A stretch of 64,000 nt of DNA. It comes from Bradyrhizobium sp. AUGA SZCCT0283. Lineage in GTDB: Bacteria > Pseudomonadota > Alphaproteobacteria > Rhizobiales > Xanthobacteraceae. This document shows, piece by piece, positions 11,416 through 18,767 of this stretch. The stretch covers positions 1 to 64,000 of the forward strand of contig NZ_JAFCLU010000032.1 in NCBI RefSeq assembly GCF_018130385.1, given 5' to 3'. Position numbers and translations under genes: made by a program. Position 1 is the first letter of the stretch, and each line of letters begins with the position of its first letter. The notes below the pieces were generated by a model, which did no database searches, was not told where the DNA came from, and saw only the letters and a list, made by a program, of their open reading frames with translations.

Positions 11416-12534
11416 CTAGCGGCGTTGCACAGAGCGGTCGCTTTGGCCGTCGTTCGCTTCCGAGGCTGCTCCCACCGCGACGGTGACGGCTTGGGCGGCG
11501 CCCGAACGCTCGATGGTCAAGCGAACCTGTTCGCCGATCCGGGCGAGGCCGATCCGGTTGCGCAACTGCGCGGCCGAATGAATCGGACGATCGTCGGCCT
11601 TCAGCACGACGTCGCCCTTGCGCAGCCCCGCCAATTCCGCGGGCGATCCCGGGCTTACGTCCGCAATCCGGGCGCCCTCGCTGCGTCCGCCGTCGGTGGA
11701 AGGATTCAGCTCGCGAAGCGAGATGCCGATCCGCCCGCGCTCGACGCGACCCTTCTCGACGATCTGCTCCATCACGCGCCGTGCCATGTTGACGGGGATC
11801 GCAAAGCCGATGCCGACATTGCCACCGGCAGGCGAAATGATCGCCGAATTGATGCCGATCAGCTCACCCTTGAGGTTGACCAGCGCACCGCCTGAATTGC
11901 CGGGGTTGATCGCCGCGTCGGTTTGAATGAAGTCCTCGTAGCCTTGCTTGCCAAGCCCGGTCCGGCCCAGCGCGCTGACGAGGCCGGAGGTCACGGTCTG
12001 GCCGAGGCCGAAGGGGTTGCCGATGGCGAGGACGAAATCGCCGACTTCGAGTGCGTCGCTATCGCCGAAGACGATCGCCTTCAGGGTCGAGGGCGACTGA
12101 ATCCGCAACACCGCAATGTCGGTGGCGGGATCGCGCCCGACGACCTTGGCCGAAAATGGCCGGCCGTCCTTGGTCTTGATCTGGACCGAGCTGACCTGAT
12201 CGACAACGTGGTTGTTGGTCAGGACGTAACCTTTCTGCGCGTCGACGATAACGCCGGAGCCGGTCGCGTTGATTTCCTTCTCGAGCTGTTTCGGCACGTC
12301 GAAAAACTCCCGAAACAGCGGGTCGCGATAGAGCGGGTTGTCCTGACGGATCTTGCCGTGGACGGCGATGTTGACCACCGCCGGGGTGACCTCGCGAACC
12401 AGCGGCGCCAGCGTCGGCAGCGTGCCGCCGGTTCGCAGGTTAGCAATCTGTCCCGAAACGCCAGTTGCCGGGATCGTCGCGCCGAGCAGGCCCACCAGCG
12501 CGATCGCAATCAGTCGGTTCACGTGTTTTCTCAT
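11416..12534 (-). CDS. degP: DegP/HtrA-family periplasmic serine protease
   Basis: This is a periplasmic heat-inducible protease/chaperone. From the ATG at 12534 it has about 372 residues: a signal segment (LIAIALVGLLGATIPATGVSG), a trypsin-like domain with the triad His (VLTNNHVVD), Asp (DPATDIAVLRI) and Ser (INPGNSGGALVN), then one PDZ domain (ISLRELNPSTDGGRSEGARIADVSPGSPAELAGLRKGDVVLKADD). Only one PDZ is present, so it is nearer to the DegS/short HtrA layout than to two-PDZ DegP. The reading frame stays open upstream, but that part overlaps a neighbouring gene and lacks protease character. It is the last gene of an sHSP operon; a degP gene in an sHSP operon has been described in Bradyrhizobium japonicum. 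Confidence 0.9.
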   Translation of the reverse strand: MRKHVNRLIAIALVGLLGATIPATGVSGQIANLRTGGTLPTLAPLVREVTPAVVNIAVHGKIRQDNPLYRDPLFREFFDVPKQLEKEINATGSGVIVDAQKGYVLTNNHVVDQVSSVQIKTKDGRPFSAKVVGRDPATDIAVLRIQSPSTLKAIVFGDSDALEVGDFVLAIGNPFGLGQTVTSGLVSALGRTGLGKQGYEDFIQTDAAINPGNSGGALVNLKGELIGINSAIISPAGGNVGIGFAIPVNMARRVMEQIVEKGRVERGRIGISLRELNPSTDGGRSEGARIADVSPGSPAELAGLRKGDVVLKADDRPIHSAAQLRNRIGLARIGEQVRLTIERSGAAQAVTVAVGAASEANDGQSDRSVQRR

Positions 12535-12554
12535 TCGCAGATGGATCATGCGGA

Positions 12555-12665
12555 TCAGGAGCTGCCTTGCGGGGTCTCGCTCCGCTGCAGCCCGAGCCAG
12601 GGAGCGGCCCACCATGCGGTCGCTTGGTTGATCCATGCGACGACCAGAATGGCAGGAGTCAGCAT
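12555..12665 (-). CDS. Possible 36-residue hydrophobic peptide
   Basis: A small frame starts at an ATG that sits inside the last codons of the 109-residue gene (ATGCTGA), so translation could be coupled by termination and restart. The peptide starts MLTPAILVVAWINQATAWW, is rich in Ala, Trp and Leu, and ends in a short polar tail. It would form one membrane segment. It ends about 20 bases before the degP start. I do not recognise a family. Position and hydrophobic bias support it; the short length keeps confidence low. Confidence 0.4.
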   Translation of the reverse strand: MLTPAILVVAWINQATAWWAAPWLGLQRSETPQGSS

Positions 12666-12988
12666 GACGAAAGCCCCCGCGTTTCGGTTGCCGGGCGCGG
12701 TCGCCACCATCGCCTGTCGATTTCCTCGTGCCGAACATCATCGTCGCCATCGAGCTGGCGCAAGGCGGCGAGAATGTCGGCGAGACGGAGGGTGTGGCCG
12801 ATGCCCGGAATGTCACGCAGGCCAGGGCAGGACTCGACCGCAAATATGTCAGACGCCCAGGACGACAGGATGATTCGTTTCTCGGCGTCGGTAAGTTGTG
12901 CGTCGCTCAGGACTTCGTCGGGGGAATCGTAATGTGCGGCAGGATGAAATAGCGCGAGTTCTGGGGCGTTCAATTTAGCCTCGCTCAT
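12659..12988 (-). CDS. Conserved hypothetical protein of the sHSP-degP operon
   Basis: The protein has 109 residues from the ATG at 12988, which is preceded by GTAAGGAGACAATCG, a strong ribosome binding site. It is soluble and acidic. It contains 'LFHPAAHYDSPDEVLSDAQLT' and 'EKRIILSSWASDIFAVESCPGLRDIPG', then 'ADILAALRQLDGDDD'. The phrase 'D..LT..EKR.IL.SWASD..A' is one I associate with small uncharacterised rhizobial proteins. No catalytic motif is visible. It lies 83 bases after the second hsp20 and its stop overlaps the small ORF leading to degP. A role in heat or envelope stress is inferred from context only. Confidence 0.8.
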   Translation of the reverse strand: MSEAKLNAPELALFHPAAHYDSPDEVLSDAQLTDAEKRIILSSWASDIFAVESCPGLRDIPGIGHTLRLADILAALRQLDGDDDVRHEEIDRRWWRPRPATETRGLSSC

Positions 12989-13071
12989 CGATTGTCTCCT
13001 TACTCTCCCTTCCAGTGAGACGTTTGGGTGGTCGTCGGGGGGCGGCGCCGTTCGACGCCGCCCCATTGCCG

Positions 13072-13572
13072 TCATTGGTTGCTGATCGGGATGCGCTTGA
13101 CGGCCGAACGCGCCTGTTCGGATTTCGGCAGCGTGACCGTCAGGACGCCGTCATGGAATTTGGCTTCGGCCTTGTCTTCCTCGACTCCATCGAGCGGAAT
13201 CTGCCGCTCGAACGAACCGTAATACCGCTCGGAGAAGTATCTGCCGCCACTATCGGTTCGCTCGGACTTCTTCTCGCCGCGCAGGGTCAGAACGCCGTTG
13301 GCGATCTCGACCTGAACGTCCTTCTCCGAAAGTCCCGGCAGCTCCGCAGAAATGGTCACAGCTTTGTCGGTTTCGTTGAGCTCGATGCTCGGCCACCCGA
13401 AGCGGCCTTCCATCAGTGAACCGCCGAAACGCGCAGGCGTCCCAAATCCGCGCCAGACATCGTCGAACAGCCGGTTCATTTCCCGGTGCAGGGTGATGAA
13501 GGGATCGAAGCTGTCGCGTGCCGGCGCAAGCTCCTGGTTTCTCGACCATGGGATCAGATCACGAATAGCCAT
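13072..13572 (-). CDS. Hsp20/alpha-crystallin family small heat shock protein (second gene)
   Basis: This is an ATP-independent holdase chaperone. The protein is 166 residues. A variable N-terminus with 'DPFITLHREMNRLFDDVWRGFG' is followed by an alpha-crystallin domain from about residue 60 ('ELNETDKAVTISAELPGLSEKDVQVEIANGVLTLRGEKK', 'GVLTVTLPKS'). The C-terminal IPI motif (KRIPISNQ) needed for oligomer assembly is present. This is the class B type (Hsp17-like, with AELPG and GVLTLRGEKK). GAGGAGGACACT precedes the ATG. It lies about 97 bases after the first hsp20 and is probably co-transcribed with it. Confidence 0.93.
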   Translation of the reverse strand: MAIRDLIPWSRNQELAPARDSFDPFITLHREMNRLFDDVWRGFGTPARFGGSLMEGRFGWPSIELNETDKAVTISAELPGLSEKDVQVEIANGVLTLRGEKKSERTDSGGRYFSERYYGSFERQIPLDGVEEDKAEAKFHDGVLTVTLPKSEQARSAVKRIPISNQ

Positions 13573-13616
13573 AGTGTCCTCCTCATAGAGATTTCTGCAT
13601 TTGACAGATTGGTCGG

Positions 13617-13646
13617 CTGGCGCGCGCCGGATGAGCCGCGCGCCAG
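13617..13646 (-). promoter_or_regulatory. Strong hairpin between the two hsp20 genes
   Basis: A perfect 10-base stem (CTGGCGCGCG/CGCGCGCCAG) encloses a 10-base loop in the intercistronic space. It lacks a T-run, so it is unlikely to terminate transcription fully. It could protect the 3' end of the first hsp20 message or adjust downstream expression. Confidence 0.5.
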
Positions 13647-13669
13647 GCCTTTCTGGCCGAAAGCGCGAC

Positions 13670-14122
13670 TCAGGCCGCCTTCTGTTCGATCTGGCGGGAA
13701 GCGTCGGCGTTCCCGATCGGAATGCGCCGCGGCTTCATCGAGTCAGGCACTTCCCGAACCAGATCGACGATCAGCAGGCCGTCCTTGAACGAGGCCTGCT
13801 TGACCTGCACATAGTCGGCGAGGTTGAACACCCGGCGGAACGGCCGGGCCGCGATGCCGTGATACAGGTATTGGCGTCGTTCGGCGTCGGGCTTCTTGCC
13901 CTCGATGACAAGCGTGTCCTGTTCTGCGGTGACGGCAATGTCGTCCATGCCGAAACCGGCAACCGCCAGCGAAATCCGGTAGGCGTCTTCGCCGCAGCGT
14001 TCGACGTTGTAGGGCGGATAATTGTCGTCGGCAGACTGCTGCAAATTGCTGTCGAGCAGGTCGGCCAGATGATCAAAGCCGATCGTGGAGCGCCACAGGG
14101 GCGAGAAGTCAAAGGTCCTCAT
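13670..14122 (-). CDS. Hsp20/alpha-crystallin family small heat shock protein (first gene)
   Basis: The protein has 150 residues from the ATG at 14122; AGGAGG eight bases upstream decides this start over an in-frame TTG. It begins MRTFDFSPLWRSTIGFDHLADLLD and contains 'YPPYNVERCGEDAYRISLAVAGFGMDDIAV', then 'GIAARPFRRVFNLADYVQVKQASFKDGLLIVDL', and ends with the RRIPI anchor. This is the class A type (IbpA-like) of Bradyrhizobium. The partner gene is class B, so the pair could form distinct oligomers, as is known for these two classes. The leader contains a ROSE-like thermometer. Confidence 0.93.
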   Translation of the reverse strand: MRTFDFSPLWRSTIGFDHLADLLDSNLQQSADDNYPPYNVERCGEDAYRISLAVAGFGMDDIAVTAEQDTLVIEGKKPDAERRQYLYHGIAARPFRRVFNLADYVQVKQASFKDGLLIVDLVREVPDSMKPRRIPIGNADASRQIEQKAA

Positions 14123-14220
14123 AGCCAAGTCCTCCTAGGAGCAAGATGGATACGAAGGGGCGTCGGACACCGTCCGGCGCCCACTCAACTCGCCGGACCC
14201 AGGCTGGCGTCCGGCACCGC
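14123..14220 (-). promoter_or_regulatory. ROSE-type RNA thermometer upstream of hsp20
   Basis: The leader ends in UCUUGCUCCU (14146-14137) directly followed by AGGAGGACUU (14136-14127), so the Shine-Dalgarno site is paired with the UUGCU strand that defines ROSE elements. Upstream, GGGCGCCGGAC and GUCCGACGCCC form a second stem (around 14162-14180). A third, GCCGGACGCC/GGUCCGGC, lies before it. Known ROSE elements in Bradyrhizobium melt at heat shock temperature and expose the ribosome binding site of small heat shock genes. The match is made by eye. Confidence 0.82.
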
Positions 14221-14236
14221 TGTCAGCGGCAGAAAT

Positions 14237-14266
14237 CGAATTAGAAAATCACCAAAAAGTTTCAAG
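14237..14266 (-). promoter_or_regulatory. Candidate heat-shock sigma factor (RpoH) promoter
   Basis: On the minus strand CTTGAAA (14266-14260) is followed after 15 bases by CTAATTCG (14244-14237). The first box fits the CTTGAAA-type -35 of RpoH promoters and the second is a weak fit to its -10. It lies just upstream of the proposed thermometer leader, which is the right place. Confidence 0.45.
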
Positions 14267-14316
14267 GGGCTGCGTTCAAAATTATTCGACGCGGGCCGTT
14301 CGCGGCTGGGGCAGGC

Positions 14317-14586
14317 TCAATCCGGAGTTAACGGCCGGGCCGGGCGCCAAAGCTGCGCCAGATCGGCCCCGTCGGCTTTGCGGCCGGTTTCCGGCTCCGG
14401 ATGAACCTTGGACGCCCGCGGTTCGACGGGCCTCCGGCCGATGGCCAGCAGCAGGAACAGGCTCCGGTAACCCTGGTAGCGGGCAGCCGGACGGGTACGT
14501 TCGCGCCCGTGCATGAGCAGCGCGCCGTTGTGGTTGTGCACCCGCCACTCCCAACTCCGGCGGCGCTTGGCTACAGTCACTTCCAT
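14317..14586 (-). CDS. Small conserved hypothetical protein, basic
   Basis: The protein has about 90 residues and begins MEVTVAKRRRSWEWRVHNHNG. The core 'WEWRVHNHNGALLMHGRERTRPAARYQGYRSLFLLLAIG' matches a small basic protein type I have seen repeatedly in Bradyrhizobium genomes (WEW-V...G....RERTR..A.YQG.RALFLLL). No function is known to me. There is no clear ribosome binding site, and either of two adjacent ATG codons (14589, 14586) could be used. The last 30 residues look less constrained. Confidence 0.5.
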   Translation of the reverse strand: MEVTVAKRRRSWEWRVHNHNGALLMHGRERTRPAARYQGYRSLFLLLAIGRRPVEPRASKVHPEPETGRKADGADLAQLWRPARPLTPD

Positions 14587-14776
14587 CATGCGAGGCAAGA
14601 CACCGTACAGTGCGGATTATTCAAAGCTGAGTCCGTTAGTCTGCCGTCGATACAAAAAGGTTCGCTGACGCCAAACCACCGACGGTATCGGGCGCCTTTC
14701 TCGCGAGTTCGGCCGGGCCGGAAAATATTCAGCGACAAGACGCCGTCAAGCGCCTCGTCGCACCATGCAATGCAAT

Positions 14777-15274
14777 CTACCGGGCGAATTCCGCAAATGC
14801 CCGCGCCACCATCCGGTACACGTCGCGCCGGAACGGCACCACGAGGTCGGCGACGCGGTCGAGCCTTTCCCAGCGCCACGAATCGAATTCGGCCGGCTGG
14901 CCGTTGCGCGGCGTCAGCGGGTCGATCTCGTCGTCGCGGCCGGTGAACCGCAGCGCGAACCATTTCTGCCGCTGGCCGCGGAACCGGGCGAGACGATGCG
15001 TGGACGGTCCGTCATAGGGCGGAAAGTCATATTTTATCCAATCGGTCTCGCCGAGGTATTCGGCGCTGACTGCCCCGGTCTCCTCCCAGAGTTCGCGCAT
15101 GACGGCATCGCGCGGGTCCTCGTCGGCGTCGATGCCGCCCTGTGGCATCTGCCATTCTAACCCCGGAAGAATGATTTCCGGTCCGTCGTCACGGAAGCGC
15201 CGCCCGATCAGCACCTCGCCGGAGGCGTTGAACAGCGCGATTCCCACGTTGGGACGATAGGGTTTGTCGGACAT
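14777..15274 (-). CDS. rppH: RNA pyrophosphohydrolase RppH (Nudix), copy 1
   Basis: This Nudix hydrolase removes pyrophosphate from mRNA 5' ends. From the ATG at 15274 (MSDKPYRPNVGIALFN) it has 165 residues. The Nudix box 'GGIDADEDPRDAVMRELWEETG' is complete with the REXXEE glutamates. The family blocks 'WQMPQGGI', 'RGQRQKWFALRF' and 'PAEFDSWRWERLDRVADLVVPFRRDVY' are all present. An upstream start at 15319 would add a leader without similarity. It lies directly downstream of a second rppH-like gene, the two being separated by about 50 bases. Confidence 0.92.
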   Translation of the reverse strand: MSDKPYRPNVGIALFNASGEVLIGRRFRDDGPEIILPGLEWQMPQGGIDADEDPRDAVMRELWEETGAVSAEYLGETDWIKYDFPPYDGPSTHRLARFRGQRQKWFALRFTGRDDEIDPLTPRNGQPAEFDSWRWERLDRVADLVVPFRRDVYRMVARAFAEFAR

Positions 15275-15327
15275 GGCGTTTGAGGGATACCGGGTAGCGC
15301 CGCGACAGCGCGTCAACATGAAAAAGG

Positions 15328-15831
15328 CTAGCCGCCCGCGAGGCTGGAGAATTCCTTGACCACGCGTTCATAGACCGGCCGCTTGAACGGAACGATCAGG
15401 TTGGGGAGATTCTTCATCGGCTCCCAGCGCCAGTTCACGAATTCGGCCTTGTGTCCGCCGCCGGGGCTTGAGACGTTGATTTCGGCGTCTTTGCCGGTAA
15501 AGCGCACCGCGTACCATTTCTGGCGTTGCCCGCGATAGCGGCCCTTCCAGGCGCGGCCGGCCACCGTGCGTGGAATGTCGTAGATCAGCCAATCCGGGAC
15601 TTCGCCGAGTTTTTCCACCGAGCGGACGCTGGTTTCCTCGTAAAGCTCGCGCTTGGCGGCCTCCCAGGTGTCCTCGCCGGGATCGACGCCGCCCTGCGGC
15701 ATCTGCCAGACGTGGGTTTCATCGACATGTTCGATGCCGCCGGCGCGGCGGCCAATGAAGACCAATCCGGCCGCATTGATCAGCATCATGCCGACGCAGG
15801 TCCGGTAAGGCAGGTCCTCGTAGCGCGCCAT
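15328..15831 (-). CDS. RNA pyrophosphohydrolase RppH (Nudix), copy 2
   Basis: This paralogue of the preceding protein has 167 residues from the ATG at 15831 (MARYEDLPYRTCVGMMLIN). The Nudix box 'GGVDPGEDTWEAAKRELYEETS', 'WQMPQGGV', 'RGQRQKWYAVRF' and 'KAEFVNWRWEPMKNLPNLIVPFKRPVYERVV' are intact. Both copies keep the catalytic glutamates, so they may differ in substrate (5'-triphosphate or diphosphate RNA, or dinucleoside polyphosphates like IalA). The pair sits at the end of the ctpA-yibQ block. Confidence 0.9.
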   Translation of the reverse strand: MARYEDLPYRTCVGMMLINAAGLVFIGRRAGGIEHVDETHVWQMPQGGVDPGEDTWEAAKRELYEETSVRSVEKLGEVPDWLIYDIPRTVAGRAWKGRYRGQRQKWYAVRFTGKDAEINVSSPGGGHKAEFVNWRWEPMKNLPNLIVPFKRPVYERVVKEFSSLAGG

Positions 15832-15927
15832 GTCCCTCACGATTCCTTTGCCTGCATCAAGTCCACCCGCAATCGGTCGGTCCGGCGCAGTCCGGGAAAT
15901 TCCGGATCGCCGCCATCAGCTTGATCT

Positions 15928-17127
15928 CTAGCCTGATTTTGATTTCAGCATCGCCGTTGTCAATGGCACAAGCATGATGCCGCGGCTGTCGAGCGTCTTG
16001 ATCCAGGCGGCAAGCCGCTCGATCGAAATCGGCAGCGCCGAGGCTATGCCCACGGCCAGCCCGCGCTCCTTGGCGAGCGTCTCCAGCTTTACCAGCGTCC
16101 GGTCGATCTCGGCCGAGGTCGGCACGGCATCGATGGTGAAGTCGGCCTTGGCGAAGGGCATCGATTGGGCCGCCGTCAGGGAGGGCGCGGCGCTGCGCGG
16201 CGAGGAGCCGTCATCGAGATAGCCGAGGCCGCGCTTGGCCGCCTCGCGGACGATCGGCTGCATCACGGCGTCGGTGGCCGTGAAACGCGCACCCATGAAA
16301 TTGGCGATCCCCGCATAGCCCTGGAACCGGCTGAGGTGCCAGTACAGACGGTCGATGTTCTGCTCAGGCGTCAGCGTCGTGAGCAGGGTCTGCGGGCCGG
16401 GGTCATTGTCGGGATAATCGAACGGTTCCATCGGAACCTGAAGCAGGATTTCGTGGCGCTGCGCACGGGCCCGCTCGGTGAGCTTGGCGGGGTCTGCCCC
16501 GTAGGGGGTGAATGCCAGCGTCACGGCCGGCGGCAGCTTCATGATGGCATCGGCCGTCTTGGCGGCGCCGACACCGAGCCCGCCGACGACGATGGCGATG
16601 ACAGGCATCTTGGCGGCCTTGGTGCGGTCGGCGTCGGCCGCATAGACCGTGAAGGGTTTTAGGCCGTCGGCAACCACCGGGATCATGCCGTAACGGGACT
16701 TTTCCAAGAGCCGCTGATCGATGCCGGCCATTGCCATCGCCGGCGCAGGCTCGGCGCCGGTCTTGTCGGCGGCATCGCTGCCGATCACGACATCCTGGCG
16801 CTTGCCGCTGGAGCCGTCGATGATGGTGACGGTCTTGTTGTCGCCGGTTGCAGCCTGCTGTGCAGATTTCGCAGCCGGTTCGGGGCGGCCGGAGGCGGCT
16901 GCGGGCAGCTTTTCGTCTGCCGCCGGCGTACGCAGCGCGACACGGGCGACCGGCTCGCCGCCGAACGGGTTGTCGGTGAAAAGCGCGACGGCGAGGAAGG
17001 CAACCAGGAACAGGCCGAGCAGCACAGCCAGCGCCTGCACCGCAGTGAAGGGCAACCGGAACCGGCGCTTCTGGCGCTCCGTCTCCTGTCCGAGCGGCGT
17101 GCTCAGATCGTCGGTCATTTCCGTCAT
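15928..17127 (-). CDS. Divergent polysaccharide deacetylase family protein (YibQ/DUF610)
   Basis: The protein is 399 residues. One N-terminal membrane segment (AVQALAVLLGLFLVAFLAVALF, about residues 29-50) anchors it. A low-complexity linker follows to about residue 165, then the NodB-like barrel: 'IAIVVGGLGVG', 'LPPAVTLAFTPYG', 'ILLQVPMEPFDYPDNDPGP', 'GYAGIANFMGARFT', 'GLGYLDDGSS' and 'AVGIASALPISIERLAAW'. The metal-binding residues of true deacetylases are replaced as in the YibQ group. It follows ctpA and the EnvC-like gene on the same strand, a conserved association with cell-wall separation genes. Activity is unproven. Confidence 0.88.
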   Translation of the reverse strand: MTEMTDDLSTPLGQETERQKRRFRLPFTAVQALAVLLGLFLVAFLAVALFTDNPFGGEPVARVALRTPAADEKLPAAASGRPEPAAKSAQQAATGDNKTVTIIDGSSGKRQDVVIGSDAADKTGAEPAPAMAMAGIDQRLLEKSRYGMIPVVADGLKPFTVYAADADRTKAAKMPVIAIVVGGLGVGAAKTADAIMKLPPAVTLAFTPYGADPAKLTERARAQRHEILLQVPMEPFDYPDNDPGPQTLLTTLTPEQNIDRLYWHLSRFQGYAGIANFMGARFTATDAVMQPIVREAAKRGLGYLDDGSSPRSAAPSLTAAQSMPFAKADFTIDAVPTSAEIDRTLVKLETLAKERGLAVGIASALPISIERLAAWIKTLDSRGIMLVPLTTAMLKSKSG

Positions 17128-17184
17128 GGACCTCCCCGAATCACCGGGGCCGACGATACCACGGCGGGGCAGGACGACGGCAGC

Positions 17185-17250
17185 CAGAGCGTTTTCCAGC
17201 GAAGTGGAGACCGGTTCGCGTCAAGAAAACGCGTCAAAACGAAATCTACA
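17185..17250. repeat. Dispersed rhizobial intergenic repeat
   Basis: The segment contains GCGTTTTC (17189-17196) and its complement GAAAACGC (17225-17232) around GTGGAGACCGGTTCGCG, then GTCAAAAC. I recognise this wording as a very common intergenic repeat in Bradyrhizobium and relatives. Immediately after it, a separate hairpin AGCCCCG-TTCCGAT...ATCGGA-TCGGGGCTT lies at 17250-17281. Confidence 0.6.
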
Positions 17251-17355
17251 GCCCCGTTCCGATATCATCGGATCGGGGCTTCTAGGCCTCGGTCCTTGTC
17301 TTGGCCGGAATCTTTGGCCGAATCGCAGGCAGGGTCCGGCTATTCCGCCGCCCAG

Positions 17356-17386
17356 CAAAAAGGGCGACCCGAAGGTCGCCCTTTTC
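17356..17386 (-). terminator. Rho-independent terminator after ctpA
   Basis: A perfect stem AAAAGGGCGACC/GGTCGCCCTTTT with a four-base loop lies about 20 bases after the ctpA stop. On the minus strand it runs into TTTTTGCTG. It is symmetrical enough to work both ways. Confidence 0.85.
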
Positions 17387-17408
17387 GAATGCTGGCCGGT
17401 GGAGCCGA

Positions 17409-18767
17409 TCAGTTCGCGGCCTTGGTGCCTGGCTTGTCGATCGCCGCCTTGTCACCGGTTGCGGGGGCAGCGGTCGCGGTCGACTTGATGCCGTGCAGCA
17501 GGTCGGCTGCAGTCTTCAGTGCCTTGTCGTCCTTGGCGTCCGGCGGCACGTAGGATTGCGAGCCGGTCTTCTCGTCGCCGTCGTTCTTCAAGTGGCCGCG
17601 CAGCGAGGCCTCGCCCTTGGTGTCGGTGCGCGACTTCAGCTCGTCCGGCACGTCCTGCAGCACCTCGATGTCGGGCACGATGCCCTTGGCCTGGATCGAT
17701 TTGCCCGACGGCGTGTAATAGCGCGCGGTGGTGAGCCGCAGCGCGCCGTTGCCGCTGCCGAGCGGGATGATGGTCTGCACCGAGCCCTTGCCGAACGAGC
17801 GCGTGCCGACCAGGGTGGCGCGCTTGTGGTCCTGAAGTGCGCCGGCGACGATTTCGGACGCCGAAGCCGAGCCGCCATTGACCAGGACGATGACCGGCTT
17901 GCCCTTGGTGAGGTCGCCCGAATGGGCGGCGCGGCGCTGGGTTTCCTCGGCATTGCGGCCGCGGGTCGAGACGATCTCGCCGCGCTCCAGGAAGGCGTCG
18001 GAGACGGTGACCGCCTCCTCCAGCAGTCCGCCGGGATTGTTTCTGAGATCGATGATGTAACCCTTCAGCTTGTCGCCGATCTGGTTCGACAGGTTGTTGA
18101 TCTCGCGCTTCAGGCCCTCGGTGGTCTGCTCGTTGAAGGTGGTGACGCGGATATAGGCGATGTCGTCCTGTTCGACGCGGGCGCGCACCGAGCGGACGCG
18201 GATGTTGTCGCGCACCAAGGTGACTTCGATCGGATTGTCCTGGCCCTTGCGGATGATCTTGAGACGGATCTTGGTGTTGACCGGTCCGCGCATCTTCTCG
18301 ACGGCCTGATTGAGGGTGAGACCCTGCACGGCTTCGTCGTCAAGATTGGTGATGATGTCGTTGGCCATGATGCCGGCCTTCGACGCCGGAGTATCGTCGA
18401 TTGGCGAGACCACCTTGATCAGGCCATCTTCCATCGTGACCTCGATGCCGAGCCCGCCGAATTCACCGCGGGTCTGCACCTGCATGTCGCGAAAACTCTT
18501 CGCATCCATGTAGCTCGAATGCGGATCGAGGCCGGCCAGCATGCCCGAGATCGCGGACTCGACCAACTTGGAGTCGTCGGGCTTCTCGACATAGTCGCTG
18601 CGCACGCGCTCGAACACGTCGCCGAACAGATTGAGTTGGCGGTAGGTGTCGGAGGTGGCCGCACGCGCACTCGATCCCATCAGCACGGAACGAGGCTGCG
18701 TAACGAAGAGCGTCAAAGCCGCACCGGTGGCGGCGCTAAGAAGAATTACAGAAGTCTTGCGCATCAT
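17409..18767 (-). CDS. ctpA: Carboxyl-terminal processing protease CtpA (S41 peptidase)
   Basis: This is a periplasmic serine protease with a Ser-Lys dyad. The protein is 452 residues. The signal-anchor is 'SVILLSAATGAALTLF'. A PDZ domain ('GEFGGLGIEVTMEDGLIKVVSPIDDTPASKAGIMANDIITNLDD', about residues 95-150) is followed by the S41 core with 'GYIIDLRNNPGGLLEEAV', the nucleophile in 'LVNGGSASASEIVAGALQDHKRA' and the lysine region 'GTRSFGKGSVQTIIPLGSG'. The C-terminal 50 residues are a charged tail. Its start overlaps the end of the EnvC-like gene by four bases, so both are co-translated; CtpA proteases commonly act on peptidoglycan hydrolase regulators. Confidence 0.95.
   Translation of the reverse strand: MMRKTSVILLSAATGAALTLFVTQPRSVLMGSSARAATSDTYRQLNLFGDVFERVRSDYVEKPDDSKLVESAISGMLAGLDPHSSYMDAKSFRDMQVQTRGEFGGLGIEVTMEDGLIKVVSPIDDTPASKAGIMANDIITNLDDEAVQGLTLNQAVEKMRGPVNTKIRLKIIRKGQDNPIEVTLVRDNIRVRSVRARVEQDDIAYIRVTTFNEQTTEGLKREINNLSNQIGDKLKGYIIDLRNNPGGLLEEAVTVSDAFLERGEIVSTRGRNAEETQRRAAHSGDLTKGKPVIVLVNGGSASASEIVAGALQDHKRATLVGTRSFGKGSVQTIIPLGSGNGALRLTTARYYTPSGKSIQAKGIVPDIEVLQDVPDELKSRTDTKGEASLRGHLKNDGDEKTGSQSYVPPDAKDDKALKTAADLLHGIKSTATAAPATGDKAAIDKPGTKAAN

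Noticed and set aside
12535..12843. N-terminal extension of the DegP frame to 12843
   Set aside because: It overlaps the 109-residue gene and the small peptide frame, and the signal peptide starts at 12534.
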